64,000 bases of DNA, taken from NCBI GenBank assembly GCA_014529385.2, contig CM043963.1:81795912-81859911 (forward strand), given 5' to 3'. Below are positions 10,827 to 22,124 of this stretch, in pieces. The notes under the pieces are model-generated. The model was not told the origin of the DNA. It saw only the letters and a program-made list of their open reading frames with translations, and ran no database searches. Both the position numbers and the translations under genes were made by a program. This DNA comes from Adiantum capillus-veneris (Eukaryota > Streptophyta > Polypodiopsida > Polypodiales > Pteridaceae). The stretch's first letter is position 1. Each line of letters starts with the position of its first letter.

Positions 10827-13088
10827 AAAAGAACTTCAACGTTCCTCAGTGAGTATTTCATTATAGAAAGGTTGCTTGCCAAAGAAAAGAAAGCCATCCA
10901 AGATAAGATAGAGTCCTTACCTGCATCCATCCAAACAAGACAACAATTCTGTTATCCTTGGATGTGTTTTACAGGTATCAATGGACCATATCAGTTGTTA
11001 TCCATGTCCATCTTATAGGTTTTAATTACTTTAGACAAGCTAGTTTATTCATTAGAACTGGTATGTTAGCAGTCTTTCTTATTACTTTACAGTCTATCTT
11101 CTAAATGGTGAAGTCCATCAAAAGTCAAACTATTTCAAGAGCCATAGCTCTCAGTAGCTATGCTTAAGACAAAAAAGCAACCATATACTTACCTTCAAAA
11201 TCAGTAAACCCATGGTATCAAAAGGTACTTCTTTAGACAAAGAGATGTGAAATCCGACTACTTTTTGTCAACCAAAGGTATCAAATGAGGGTGATGACTA
11301 CCTCATTTTTTATAACCAATAAGACACCAGTGTAACCAGTCAAAAGAGTAGCAAGACTCCCCTTTTTTTAAAGGTGGAACCTCATTTTTAAGAGCAATAG
11401 CTTGGAAGCTATACCCAAGCGGAAACAAAACTGGCCATATACTTACCTTCATATCCATAAGTCATTAGCGGATTTTAAGAACAGTAGTGTCCGGCCCTAC
11501 CAACCATAGTTTTGTTCCAAAGCCGAAAAAATTAACTGCTATATACTTACCTTCAAAAAATGCCAAGCTATCACGGACTATAGTGTCCGGCCTGTTTTGA
11601 GTATGTTGCCTTAAAGCTTCAACATTCATGGGTACTTAAAAAACACCCCGTCCCTTTTCTGATATTATATCCCAATGGTGATAAGCCCAAGTGTGGCAAC
11701 CAGTTTATCACAGAAAAAAACCAACAGTTTTTGAAACCTGCCAGTCAAATAAATAACTCTATTTCCTAATGAGAGAAAAAACCCAGTTAAAACAGCGAAC
11801 AAAACCAGTCATTATGCTGGTTTTTTCCAGGTCCTGCAACAGCTAGAGTCAGAGCGAAGTGACCCATCGGCCATCACCAAATGTTGCCTCCATTTACACA
11901 GTCGGGACAAAGAACCAGTTCCCGTCTATCAATATACATATCCAGATGTAGCATATGTTAAGAATGGCCATCAAGCCAACCATCATACAACCATATACAC
12001 ACATACACATACTGCCACACATGCACACATTTTTTTTTAATGTAAAGGTGAAGTCCTGCAGCAGCAGCGGTTAATTTCAGAGCCATTTACACCATACTAT
12101 GGCTACCCCCATCTTTTATGCAAGCTTTCCCTTAAACAAACAAACACAGACCATCATTTTTTATGCACAAGAGATCCAAGGCCAACCATAATGTCTAGGC
12201 CTAGCAAAATAACCAGTCAAGCCCGTAGCTGTAAGAACCTACAGCGGCTCGTAAACATTTTACAAGAATGACATAGCCGACAATAAACCACAGAGGCGAC
12301 CTAACCAGTTCACGGTCAGGAGCAGCTCCAATATGACGTTTATATCAGCTTATAACAGGCACGGGTGTATCATTCCTAAGTTTACCATATCAAGCCCCTT
12401 GATATAAGATCAACAGAAAATTCCGTTTGCAAACAGTTTACAAGAATACCATAGCCGTAGTTTTAATTGCACAGTATGCGTGCTTGCAACAAGCATAGGG
12501 TAGGACCACCTTCCCTAAATTAAAACCTTTTAGTGTTTAATCATGCATAAATAGTGCAGTAAACCAGCAAAACCCAGCAAGGGTGAGAATAAACACCTGA
12601 GTCACCTGCGTGGAGAGCTCCATTCTCCTTGGTAGTAAAGCAGACAATAGGTGTTCACAAAATAACTCAACACACCCACAATGGCTAAGTGAGGGGCAGA
12701 GGTGTGCCCTCACCTGTTTTTATAGTAGGAGGAGGCTGGCTTGTCCGTATGTTGTGCCAAGGTAGTGAGAGAGTCAGGCCGCACTCCCTCATGAGTGTGT
12801 GATAGCATAGAGTTGCACACCTATGGCCATCAATGGAGATCGATAGTCAAGGGGGAAGAAATCGGACTTCACTGCGCCATGAGAGCAGACTCGATTGAAC
12901 ATGCTCGACCCTCCAGAAGTACAGAGCATCATAATACATTCAAGGGCTAAGTCCCCCGGTAGTAGTAAACTTTAGTGATCCATTTTTTAATTGCAATCTC
13001 TTAAGTTGACCTAGTCTTGTCCAGGCAAAAGAGCAACAAGGGGGGGGGGGGAGTTTTTCTTAAAAAATACAACTTATGACCAGTATAC

Positions 13089-13090
<2 letters not shown>
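10827..13090 (-). other. Long 3' region of the PLE, no supported gene
   Basis: About 2.3 kb between the hairpin and GT array after the RT and the 3' terminal repeat. No ORF is supported. ATATACTTACCTTCA occurs three times (11183-11197, 11437-11451, 11541-11555), and TAGTGTCCGGCC occurs twice (near 11485 and 11581). On the coding strand the first motif reads TGAAGGTAAGTATAT, a consensus splice donor. A poly-T run lies at about 12031. Confidence 0.6.

Positions 13091-13128
<38 letters not shown>
13091..13128. repeat. (GT)19 microsatellite inside the PLE
   Basis: Pure GT array between the RT-distal hairpin and the 3' region, separate from the terminal (GT)23. Confidence 0.95.
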
Positions 13129-13130
<2 letters not shown>

Positions 13131-13163
13131 CCGCCCTAACCCAGGCACCACACACAATGGATC

Positions 13164-13196
13164 GGTAGTAGGCCCATTGTGTATGGGCCTACTACC
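13164..13196. other. Perfect 14-bp hairpin just after the PLE reverse transcriptase
   Basis: GGTAGTAGGCCCAT at 13164-13177 is the exact inverse complement of 13183-13196, with a 5-nt TGTGT loop. On the coding strand it starts 5 nt after the TAA ending the restored RT thumb frame (about 13202). It could be an RNA structure of the PLE transcript; no hammerhead core is visible in it. Confidence 0.9.
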
Positions 13197-13201
13197 TTAT
13201 G

Positions 13202-15106
13202 AGAGAGATGAGACTCTCTTTTTGAAACAATAGTCCAGACCAGTTATGCCGAATGAGGGCTTGTATGATGGTGTTTCGGATCTGAGTATGGTTAAATGCA
13301 TGCTGGCAGTAATTAAGTAAAGAAGGCCAATACAAGAGCAAATAGAGGCTTTGTATGGCCTTATGCTATTCCTTTTAATGAATTCTATGTGAGGAAGCTT
13401 AAGAAGATCCTTTCTCCATATAAATCTAAGCTTATATCCACCTGTAGATGGGGAGTGAAGTGTTATTGAAAGGTTAAGAAATTGGGTTGATTTGCAAAAG
13501 TTCTCAACACCAGTCGAATTATCTGGGAGAGAAGTAGGCTCAATTTTAGGCAGTGGAGGTAGATTAGGTCAATCTCTTTAGAGAACACTCTGTTGTTAAC
13601 ACTAAGCAGGTCATCCATATATCTAAAAGTATGATTGAATAATGGAAGTATTTTATGGTTGGTTTCCATGTTCTTAAGACACCATTTGTATTCGAAAAAA
13701 GCTAGGTAAATGTTACACATAAGTGGTGAGCAAGAGAAGCCCATAGGGATGCCAAGGCATTGGTTGAAGCAGCAGCCGCCTGCAATAACAGTGCAGTTAT
13801 TCAACAGCCAGAAAATATAGGAGCAGAGCTTTGTTTCATTGAAGTGTAGAGGGTGTATGGAGTGAGATGCTTGAATCCATCTAGGTTTCTTGGATAGGGA
13901 GATAAAATGATACTTTCTCTTTTTAGCATTGGTAAAGGCTAAATTAATAACCTTAGCTAAAACTGTCTTAAGGCCGAGATCTCCACTAAGTGGAATGTTT
14001 TCATAGCATTGTGTAATATTAGCTGTAAAGATGTGGAAGATATGTTGAGGAAGGTTAAGTGTGACTTCTATAGCGTTTTTTGTTAACCAGAAGGGATTGT
14101 ATTGGATACTTAGGAAATCCTTGCAGATTCTCTGCTTCTCTGCACAAATGAGTTCAAATTCTGTGAGAATAATATCAAGGCAAAGAGTAATCTCTTTGGT
14201 GATATCTGTGAAGATACACTTAGAGGCATCAGATATCCATCTGAATTTATGTTTGTGGAATTTATATGTGGGAAATAGTACTGGTAACCTGGTGTTACTA
14301 AGAGAGTAACCAAGTTGTCCTAGATGTTTAGAGATCTTGTTAGAGATATCTTGTGGTGTATTGTTAGTATGACAAAATTCTTTACCTGATACTCGATCCC
14401 GAGCTGCTTTCCAAGCAAGGTATTTGCACATAATAGTAGGACAGTTGGCGCTTTTGTCTAGCCCGACCACAAGCCATTTATCTGAGATTAGTTGAAAATC
14501 AAGAGCTAGTTGAGGTGTAAGCCAAGAGCTATCAGAAGAAAGCCACTTCCTAGGAAGCCGATAAATTTTATGAAGGAAGCCTTCCTTCACTAATTCCTTT
14601 AAGTCTGGTAGGTTTGTCATCTCCAATCGAAGAGCACTGACAAGGTCAGTGAGGTAGCTAAGTAAAGCTGATAGGGCAAGGTAAGGGTTTTTTGGATAAT
14701 TAGGTATGTGATTGAGCCCTTTGGCCAGTAACTTACGTATTGTGACATTATCGACAATGCTAAGGTCCTGAGTATAGACATGGTTACCAAATCCTTCAAA
14801 ATTCTTGCAGAATGAGGTAAATTGAATGCATGTACAGTAAGGGATAGTTTCTTGTCTAAGAAAGTCATTATTTAAAACTAATCCTTTTATAGGATGATGG
14901 TATTTCCATCCTATGAGAATATTGTCAAGTAGTTTATGATTACCAAACAATAAGTCGAAGCACTCACAAAAAAGATTTTTTGGTAAGATCCAATCGAGAA
15001 GGATATTGTGAAATAGACAGTGTATGTAGATAGCACCACAATTCGAATCTTCTTTGCTGAGAACTCTTCTTGCACATGGGTTTGTAGAAACCTGCAATTT
15101 ATTCAT
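13202..15106 (-). pseudogene. PLE reverse transcriptase, frameshifted and active-site mutant
   Basis: An open stretch of 547 aa (15106-13463) includes a segment diagnostic of Penelope-type RTs (PTYKFHKHKFRWIS, from about residue 279), motif A at FTANITQCYENIP (Asn363 where Asp is required), GIPMG at about 452-456, and YMDD at 496-499. A frameshift near 13578 puts the rest in another frame, which continues with FLNLSITLHSPSTGGYKLRF and a thumb-like segment to a TAA near 13202. The domain order and motif spacing fit PLE rather than LINE or LTR RT. The family primes reverse transcription at chromosomal ends or nicks. Loss of the motif A Asp and the frameshift mean this copy cannot be active. Confidence 0.87.
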
Positions 15107-15249
15107 AGGTTAGGTTTCAGGGAAGTTTCTGATTGCAGGGAATCTGCCTCTCCCTCTTGTAAAACTACGAGATTTTCCTCGATTAGATGAGGAGCTAGGT
15201 GTAAAAAATGAGGTGAAGGAGTTGGGAGTAGCCAAAGAGTTAGCTCTTT

Positions 15250-16700
15250 TCAGAGCAGGAGAATCATCATCTTCAATACAAGGTTTAAGCAGATTAGTGA
15301 TGAACTTGACCCCTTTAAAGTTAGCATAAGTGGTGAGGTATAGACCAGGGGCTCATCTGCTTTAATCTCTTTCAAAATATCATGCATAAGACCACGGAAG
15401 ATATTAAAGGCAATTTGTGCAATTACAATCTGCTTAGCCTGTCCACCAAGCCATGAGCAGATGAGGGATAGATGAAAGTCAACTGGTTTTTCTGGGAATG
15501 ACAGATCCAAATGGTTAAGGATGAATCATATTGCATGATCAAACCACATGATGCTTGATTCACAGGTAGCTTTGGGGTCAAGAAACCTGCAAGCACATTT
15601 CACATAGGGGCGGTAGATATTCCAAATGGACTCTATGTAGAAATATGGGTTACTTTTTGCAAATTTCATGCTACCTTTAGTACGTATGTATAATCCAGCA
15701 TTTGAGGGGCATTTGGAGTGGTCGATGAGATGAAGGTTAAAGGGTGCTTTAATTAGTTCTCCCTTGTCCAAGAACTGCCCACCTTTAAGAATCTTGAGTT
15801 TACAGTCTTCCATGGTTGAGGCAGGAAGTTTGGCCAAGTACACCCAGGTTTCACTAAGAATGGGAGCCAGGAAGGCTTTGTTAGGCAGTACCCATAGTTG
15901 ATGGTCAACTCCGAGAGATTAAATTTCTATTTGTCTTATTGGTAAGACATGAAATACTTTACAGATTTTTGGTACCATCTCAAGGAGGTTAACATCATTG
16001 AGGGAGCAAAGATTATTTTGAAATTCTTTTACTGCTTCTAGAGCTGCACTATCTCGATAGAAAATTCCACCAGTTGGAGGGATGGAGGGGGTATTTGGGG
16101 TGCAGACAAACGAGGGGTTAAGCCCACAGAGTTTCCTAAGGAAGTTTGATAGCTCAACTCCAGATGAGGAGAACTGGGCAAGCTTCTGCTGATATTGTGA
16201 AGCAAGGACAGGAAGTTGGGCAATATATTGGGACAGCAAATTGACACCTTCTTGGGGGTCTTTGTCCAATGTAGCCAGAATTTTTACCCAGTCATTAAAT
16301 GACAACATATGCAAGACAGAAATTTTTTTATCCGAGAGAAGAGCTGAATCATAAATAAGCTGTGAAGCATCCAAACTGCTAATACATCTGACAAGAGAGG
16401 AGGCCACAGAGAGGGGCTCCGAGGTAAGTTCCAATCCTTGAGATAAGACAAGAGTCTGCAAAAATAGTGAGGTCAGGTTTACTTTTTCTTGCCATAGTAT
16501 GTAATATATAATTTGGCTTTCCTAGCAAGGAAAGGTCTAGTTCTAGTAGCCAAGGCATTCTTTGGTGTATGATCTTTAAGGTAAAGCTTAATCTTATCAA
16601 GAATCTTTGCATGATTCTCAGGGTTGTGATTAGTACTCATGCGAGCTGTCATTCTATAACCTGAGCAGTCTTGAAACAGAGGTGATATAAAGATTAGCAA
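15250..16700 (-). pseudogene. Unrecognised ORF region upstream of the PLE RT
   Basis: The stretches 16461-15919, 15843-15526 and 15510-15250 are all in one frame, separated only by stop codons, so they are remnants of one protein of roughly 400 aa. Additional N-terminal coding may lie in other frames up to 16700. The protein is rich in hydrophobic helices and carries patches such as GGQFLDKGELIKAP and FLDPKATCESSIMWF. I recognise no family. It lies upstream of the RT on the same strand, within the terminal repeats, so it belongs to the element or was captured by it. It could be a PLE accessory ORF or a captured gene. Confidence 0.55.
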
Positions 16701-16924
16701 AGTGTCTATATTGTAAAGTATACTTGGTCCTGCAAACCTTCAACCGGCAAAGTCAGAGACTATGGTAGCCTTGAGTAGGGAACCAGAAAAAGGGGGCCAC
16801 CTAACACCAATCTACCAATGAAGGATTTATAGACTGTGGGTCCAATTTAGAGCTCCATTCCTAAGATAATTTCCTAGGCAAGCATCCCGGTTTCCCCCGA
16901 AAAGAAGAAACCTTATGTATAGGA

Positions 16925-17095
16925 TGTGTGTGTAGCTGTTTAAATCTTAACTAATAAGACATAATTGAATTTTTACATTCAAAAGACAGCTGGCCAAGGA
17001 ATAATGAACTGATATGTACAAAAATAACTCAGTATTAGATTTATTTAGGTACAATGATTGTATGAAAGAGATCCTCTTTCAGTAAGACTAGTAGT
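16925..17095 (-). repeat. PLE terminal direct repeat, 5' copy, abutting LTR of copy B
   Basis: Copy of 10657-10826. At 17095 it switches directly to sequence found inside the 5' LTR of element B (TATGCCTGCAAAAGTC, also at about 25614). No target duplication is visible, and the missing part of the B LTR is not found left of the PLE. Confidence 0.88.
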
Positions 17096-17943
17096 TATGC
17101 CTGCAAAAGTCTTTTAGTGGCCCCCTCCTTTGTTGAATTTGCTCAATGCATCCAAGAGTGAGCCCCTCCTTTGTCATATCATGATACAAATCATCCAAGT
17201 TGCACTTTACACATGCATGGAGGAGGATTATTGGTGAATAAAGCAATATATACATGGTGGGACTAGTGTATGGACTATTCATGGATTTTAGTTTAATGAG
17301 CACATGGTGTTAGAATAATGAATAAAAATAATAATAAAAATATGAAAGAATTATGGATATGGAAAAAAATATTGGAATCACATGATATGGTCTCTCTTTG
17401 TATTATTTCGGGTGAAAGAGGAAAAGGTATGCAAGTAAATGAAAATAATACAATAAACGTGACTAAGGGAGTAGAAATCGATTTTTTGTTTTCACAAAGG
17501 TGAGGATAAAAATGTGGGGGTGATTTATATAAAAGAAAACTATGAGGTTAGAGTATATACACATTGGCAAAAAAATATACTTACGGTGTAAGAGGATGAA
17601 AGAAGGCGTACATAGGTTTCATAAAACACACACCTAGGTATAAATATTTAAATAAAATACCAAATAATTATAAAAATCCCTATATTTAGGCCATATATAC
17701 AATGAAATATTTACACACAAAGAGGCCATAATATATCTTTTTTTAATTATTTTTTTATTTTTTTGGCTCAACTAGCCAAGTTACTAGCTAATTGAGGAGT
17801 TTTTAGAAAATATGAGGAAAGTCCCCTAACTCACACACGCCTATGTACAGTGAAATGGTAGGGATAGCCACAGTGTTTGGGTGATTTTGGTAGGGTGAGG
17901 TAGCTCACTATGGAAATTTGGATAGCCAAAAAAATGGCTATCA
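17096..17943 (-). repeat. 3' LTR of copy B, truncated by the PLE
   Basis: Matches about 25613-26463 with scattered substitutions. It ends GGCTATCA at 17943. The other roughly 1.85 kb expected from the 5' LTR is absent; the PLE terminal repeat begins instead. Confidence 0.93.
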
Positions 17944-17965
17944 TCAGTCCTCCCCCCGGATGATG
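17944..17965 (-). other. Polypurine tract of copy B
   Basis: On the minus strand the LTR start TGATAGCC is preceded by a GGGGGGAGGACTGA tract, at the same position as in A and C. Confidence 0.65.
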
Positions 17966-17971
17966 GTATAT

Positions 17972-19021
17972 TCATGTACCATCATAGAGAATCTTTTCCA
18001 AAGAGAGTGCTTCAGAGTCCTTGACGAGATCTTCATTGTTTGGCCCCTTGGTATTTTGGCTCGAGTTACACTCATGCTTCATGGAACAATACTTACATGA
18101 GATAGCTGCCATTAGACAGATCTTTGGTAGAAGGCGACTCAAATAGGTCTTCAAGCGATACCCATTTACCTTCCTAGAGTGCTCTTTCCCATTCAAGTCC
18201 ATAAGTTGATAGTAACTTGAATTGAAAGCTTTCTTGACTATGTATGGTCCTTGCCATCTAGTTTCAAACTTGGCATCAAAACGATTATCGAATCGATTGT
18301 CATACCTTAGCACAAGATCTCCTTCATTGATGCCTTTGTCCTTCACTTTCTTGTCGAGCTCTTCTTTCGCTTGTGTGGCTTTCCTCTTGTAGCACTCGTA
18401 AGCTGCTTCTCTTTTCCACTCAACATTGTTGGAATGTTGAGCTCGATAGGCTACAAGGCCTATAGAGCTCGATAGGCTACGAGGCCTCTTGACCATAGAC
18501 CAAGTGAAATGGTGTGAACTCTGTTTCCTCCCTATATGTGGTTCGATATGCCCACAAGGCACCATCCAAGAAGTCATCCCATAACGTTGTTTTGTTTTGC
18601 ACCATCTTTCTAATGATGCCTGCAATGACACCATTAGTCTTCTCCACCAAACCATTTGACTGTGGGTAGTATGGTGTGCTATGACGATGTAGAATGTGAA
18701 GTTCTTCACAGACTTCTGTGAGCAATCCCTTTCTAAACCCTGGACCATTATCAAAAACAATCTCCAAAGGTGTGCAATATCTACAACAAATGTGAGTGTA
18801 GACAAATTTGCTCATTTTCCTCTCATTTACCTTTGCCACACTTTGTGCTTCCACTCACCTAGTCATATAGTCTACAACCACTAGAATGTATAATTTACCA
18901 TTTTTTGTCCTAGGCAGAGGACCCATAGCATCAATGCCCCACTTTTCAAAGGGTCCATTTGCAAGCATATTTGTCTTGGACCATAAACCAATCTTCTATT
19001 CCCGTTTACTTGACAATTGTG
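17972..19021 (-). pseudogene. Integrase of copy B (core and C-terminal domain)
   Basis: The core is in the 18854-18477 frame (DNGPGF with the second catalytic Asp, GLVEKTNG with the Glu). The first Asp segment (GIDAMGPLPRTKNGK) lies upstream, near 18910-18950, before a TGA that replaces the Trp of MTRW. The C-terminal part (WQGPYIVKKAFNSSYYQ, ending LYDGT at 17972) is in another frame. Between them the YGQEALQPIEL segment of copy C is replaced by a short local duplication (about 18438-18485). The conserved C-terminal end includes CKYCSMKHEC, which recurs in copy C. Confidence 0.88.
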
Positions 19022-20569
19022 TCAGCTTTTACACCAATGTTGGACATCCACATGCAGACTTGGCCAAACATACCCCGCAAGAAAAATCTTCTTCACAGTC
19101 AACTCTTGGGCAAAATGACCACCACATGCCTCTTCATGCAAACCTTTTAAAATGGCTGGAATTTCCTCGATAGTTGGTACTCTTCTGCACACTTGATTCT
19201 TCCCTCTTTGATAGAGGGATCCTTCTAGGAAGAGATACGCGCTTGCCTTCTTCATGAGTCTCCTCTTCTGAGCTTTAGTGAAGTCTTGTGGAAACTCGCT
19301 CTCCAAAATGTAGCCAATAATGGGAGTCAATGACTCCAATCCTTGGTACCTCGATTGCTTGATAGTTTCTGCCACCATGATGACCTGCACTTCTTTCTCA
19401 ACACATGTAACTGCTTGTTGTGCAAGTAAATCTGCATCTTCATTTTGTTTCCTAGGGATATGATATAGTTGCACCTCTTCAAACTGATTAAATAACCTAC
19501 GAATGGCATGAACTTTTGTCCTTAGGCTTTCATTCTTGCATGCCCAAATGCCTAAAATCTGCTTCACAATGAGAAGTGCATCTCCTTTTACCATGAGACG
19601 TTGTATACCTTGTCCAATGCATATCTTTAAACCATGAAGTAGTGTGTCGTATTCTGCTTCATTGTTGCTAGTTGAACCTGGTAGATTGACCTTCTTTTTC
19701 ATGACCACCTCTCCACTTGGGTTGAGCAACACTAGCCCTCCCCCTGCTCCATCAAAGAACAAGGTAAAAGCATTACGAATACTTTTTGGTGGTGGGAATG
19801 GTAGCGTCAGTATTTCAGGCACCTTAATCTCCTTCTCATGTATCCTATAAGTAAGGATCCCTACCAATTGTGCACGCACACTATCTTCTACCTTGAAAGA
19901 GTATTGGAACTCTTGCATTTCCATAATCCACTTTGAGATCCTAGTGCTAAGATTCATTTGAGATGACACCCAAGGAAACAAATTTTCTGCAGTGAGAATT
20001 ACAAAAGGTTTTGGTAGCAAGTAGGATCTAAACATTCTCATTGCAAACATGAGAGAAAGCATCATGAGTTCTGCCTCCATGTAGCCTCTCTCCAAACCAT
20101 TCATGACCCTACTAGCAAAGTAGATGGGTCGCATCCGGGTACTATGGGGATCTTGTTGTAGCAAAACTGCACCAATTGTTTCTTTCCCAACACTAGAGCT
20201 AACAAAGAATGTGTACTCCCAACAAGGAGGCATGAGTGTTGGTAGCTCTGACAGGATGACTTTAATATTACAAAAGTACTCTTCAAGCTCATCAGACCAT
20301 GCAAATTCTATTTGTTGTGTCAACTTTTGCAAAGGGTGAAGCAACTCCGAAGCTAAGTGAATGAAGCGTGACATATACTTCACCTTCTGAATGAATGAGA
20401 TGACCTCTTTGAGATTCTTGGGTGATGGGGGCTCAATAAGAGCCTTTGCCTTTGAAGGATCCACCTCAATGCCTTTATAGGAAACCTTGTGACCAAGCAA
20501 GATCAATTCATCCTCACCTATGTGACACTTGTCGGGGTTGAGTTGACCTCCCATGTCGTAGAGCTTCAC
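19022..20569 (-). pseudogene. RT thumb, first RNase H, archaeal-type RNase H and integrase zinc module of copy B
   Basis: A 515-aa open stretch runs from the end of RT (LLGHKVSYKGIEVDP) through the degenerate first RNase H, the archaeal-type RNase H and the integrase zinc-binding start (GGHFAQ, then WCKS, then a stop). In aRNH the Asp (FFDGA), Glu (NNEAEYD), Asp (KGDALLIVKQ) and last Asp (NEDADLLAQ) are all present. Compared with copy C, nine residues after FFDGA are missing through an in-frame 27-bp deletion. The first RNase H lacks normal acidic residues, as in C. The upstream RT joins through a frameshift near 20569. Confidence 0.92.
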
Positions 20570-21296
20570 CTTCTTCTACCCTTTGTAGATGCAATGATTT
20601 TGAGCTATAAATGCAGAAATCATCAATGAACACCCTAATTGACTTTCCAAAGAATGCGTGAAATACCATGTTCATGAAATGTTGGAATGTTGCAGGAGCA
20701 TTCGTCAGACCAAATGGCATGACTCTAAAAGCACAACAACCCCAAGGAGTGATAAAGGCTGTTTTCAATTGATCCTCCAATGCAATCCCTATTTGAAAGT
20801 AACCTGAGTAGCCATCACACATAGTGTACTTCTCATGACCAGCTACCTCATTTAGTATCTCATCCTGAAATGGGAGGGGAAAGTGATATCTTTTTGTTGC
20901 CTCATTGAGCGGACGGTAATCCACACACACCCTCCACTTGCCGTTCTTCTTGGGAGTGACAACAATGGGAGAGACCCACTCTGAATTCTCCACTGGATAT
21001 ATGAAACCTGTTACTAGAAGCTTTCTTACCTCCTTGAGTAGAGCCTGCTCCTTGATGACTCCTAGCCTTCGTAGCTTTTGAGCTTTAGGTTTGACCTCTG
21101 GCTTCAACTCAATCTTGTGTTGAAGAACATCTACCCCATGCACATCGGTGTAATCTTTAGAAAAAATCCTAGGAAATTTCCTTAACATACCTTTGAACTC
21201 CTCTCTTTCATCCTTTGTAAGTGTTGTAGACAACATACCTTCTAACATTCCTTCATCTTGCACATTTTGGTTCTCTTGAGTACGTACCTCTTCCAA
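20514..21296 (-). pseudogene. Reverse transcriptase (fingers and palm) of copy B
   Basis: 260 aa. WVSPIVVTPKKNGKWRVCVD at about 108-126, motif A Asp161 in CDGYSGYFQIG, MPFGLTNAPATF at about 193-204, and motif C FIDD at 223-226 with both Asp present. The last 20 or so residues are out of frame because of a small deletion near 20569. The catalytic palm itself is intact, making this the best-preserved RT palm of the three copies. The stretch begins at an internal Met; the true polyprotein continues upstream from protease. Confidence 0.92.
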
Positions 21297-21536
21297 ACCT
21301 CAACAAGAGGTCTCCTGGTTGTTTGTCTTAAACCTTACCCCCATGACTTCGATGGAAGACTCCTCTTCAGTAATGCTACCGCTACTTTCTTCTTCTGAAG
21401 TGATATCAGTCCAATCTTCTTCCGTCTCACTTTGAGATGATTCGTCATGGAGCTCCTCTTGGCATTGCTCCTTCATGTCAAAGACAACCTTCTTATGATT
21501 GTCATTCCTGCAAATTAGCTTTCCACTCTCCCAATC

Positions 21537-22124
21537 CTACAAAGCTCGCATTTTCATTAGCCATGGTCTTCCTAGGATAAATGGGTAACCATTTCCTTTG
21601 GTAGACATGACATAGAAATCCACTGCCTTCTTAATGCCAAAGGCTTCTACAAAAACATTTTTACAAATGCCTACACACCTAGCTTTGCTATTGTTTGCCA
21701 TATTCACTTTGATTTCAGGTGCCTCATGGATGTGCATGCCTAGTCTTTGCATGAGCCCCTCTGTCATGATGCAAATTTGTGCACCCCAATCCACTAGACC
21801 TTTCCTAACCAATCTTCCTTTGATGTAACAATCTAGCACAGGTGTAATATCCTCGTTCATTTCAGCATGTGCAATTTTTACAACAGGAACACTCTCTTTT
21901 ACCTTCCTCCTAGTGCTAACTGCCTTTGTTAAATCCCTTCTAACTTGTGGACATAATGCAAGGAATTGAGTCCATGAGATATCAGGACCCTTACCTCGCA
22001 TGTCTTCCAACAGGTTGTATGGAGCCATACCATGTCCAAGAGGGAAGTCTTGGAGATTGATACGACGTCGAGTCCTCTTAGCTTCCTTGGTCTCCTTTGC
22101 CTTCTTTCCTCGTCCATGGTCACT
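21537..22124 (-). pseudogene. Protease region of copy B
   Basis: Starts in the gag linker (GHGMAPYNLLEDMRGKG) and runs through the protease, where the catalytic motif reads GLVDWGAQICI: the first Gly of the family D-G-G is replaced by Trp. The second motif YPFILGRPWL is intact. A stop follows MKMRAL at 21537, where C continues QDWESGKLICRN. The D-W-G change probably inactivates the enzyme. Confidence 0.85.

Larger units (their letters stand above)
10619..17095 (-). mobile_element. Penelope-like retroelement (PLE), degenerate, with terminal direct repeats
   Basis: On the minus strand: a terminal repeat (17095-16925), an upstream ORF region (about 16700-15250), an RT region (15106-13202), a GT microsatellite, a long 3' region, then the second copy of the terminal repeat (10826-10657) ending in (GT)23. 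The RT has the PLE-type signature (KFHKHKFR segment, GIPMG, YMDD), and long terminal direct repeats are typical of PLEs. I see no GIY-YIG endonuclease downstream of RT, so it may belong to the endonuclease-lacking PLEs or have lost that domain. The RT motif A Asp is replaced by Asn and the thumb is frameshifted, so this copy is dead. It abuts the truncated 3' LTR of copy B at 17095. Confidence 0.85.

Noticed and set aside
10830-13200. GIY-YIG endonuclease downstream of the PLE RT
   Set aside because: No open frame or G-I-Y / Y-I-G pair could be found; it may be lost or beyond recognition.
14061-14309. Plus-strand ORF antisense to the PLE RT
   Set aside because: Shadow of the minus-strand RT frame with no motif.
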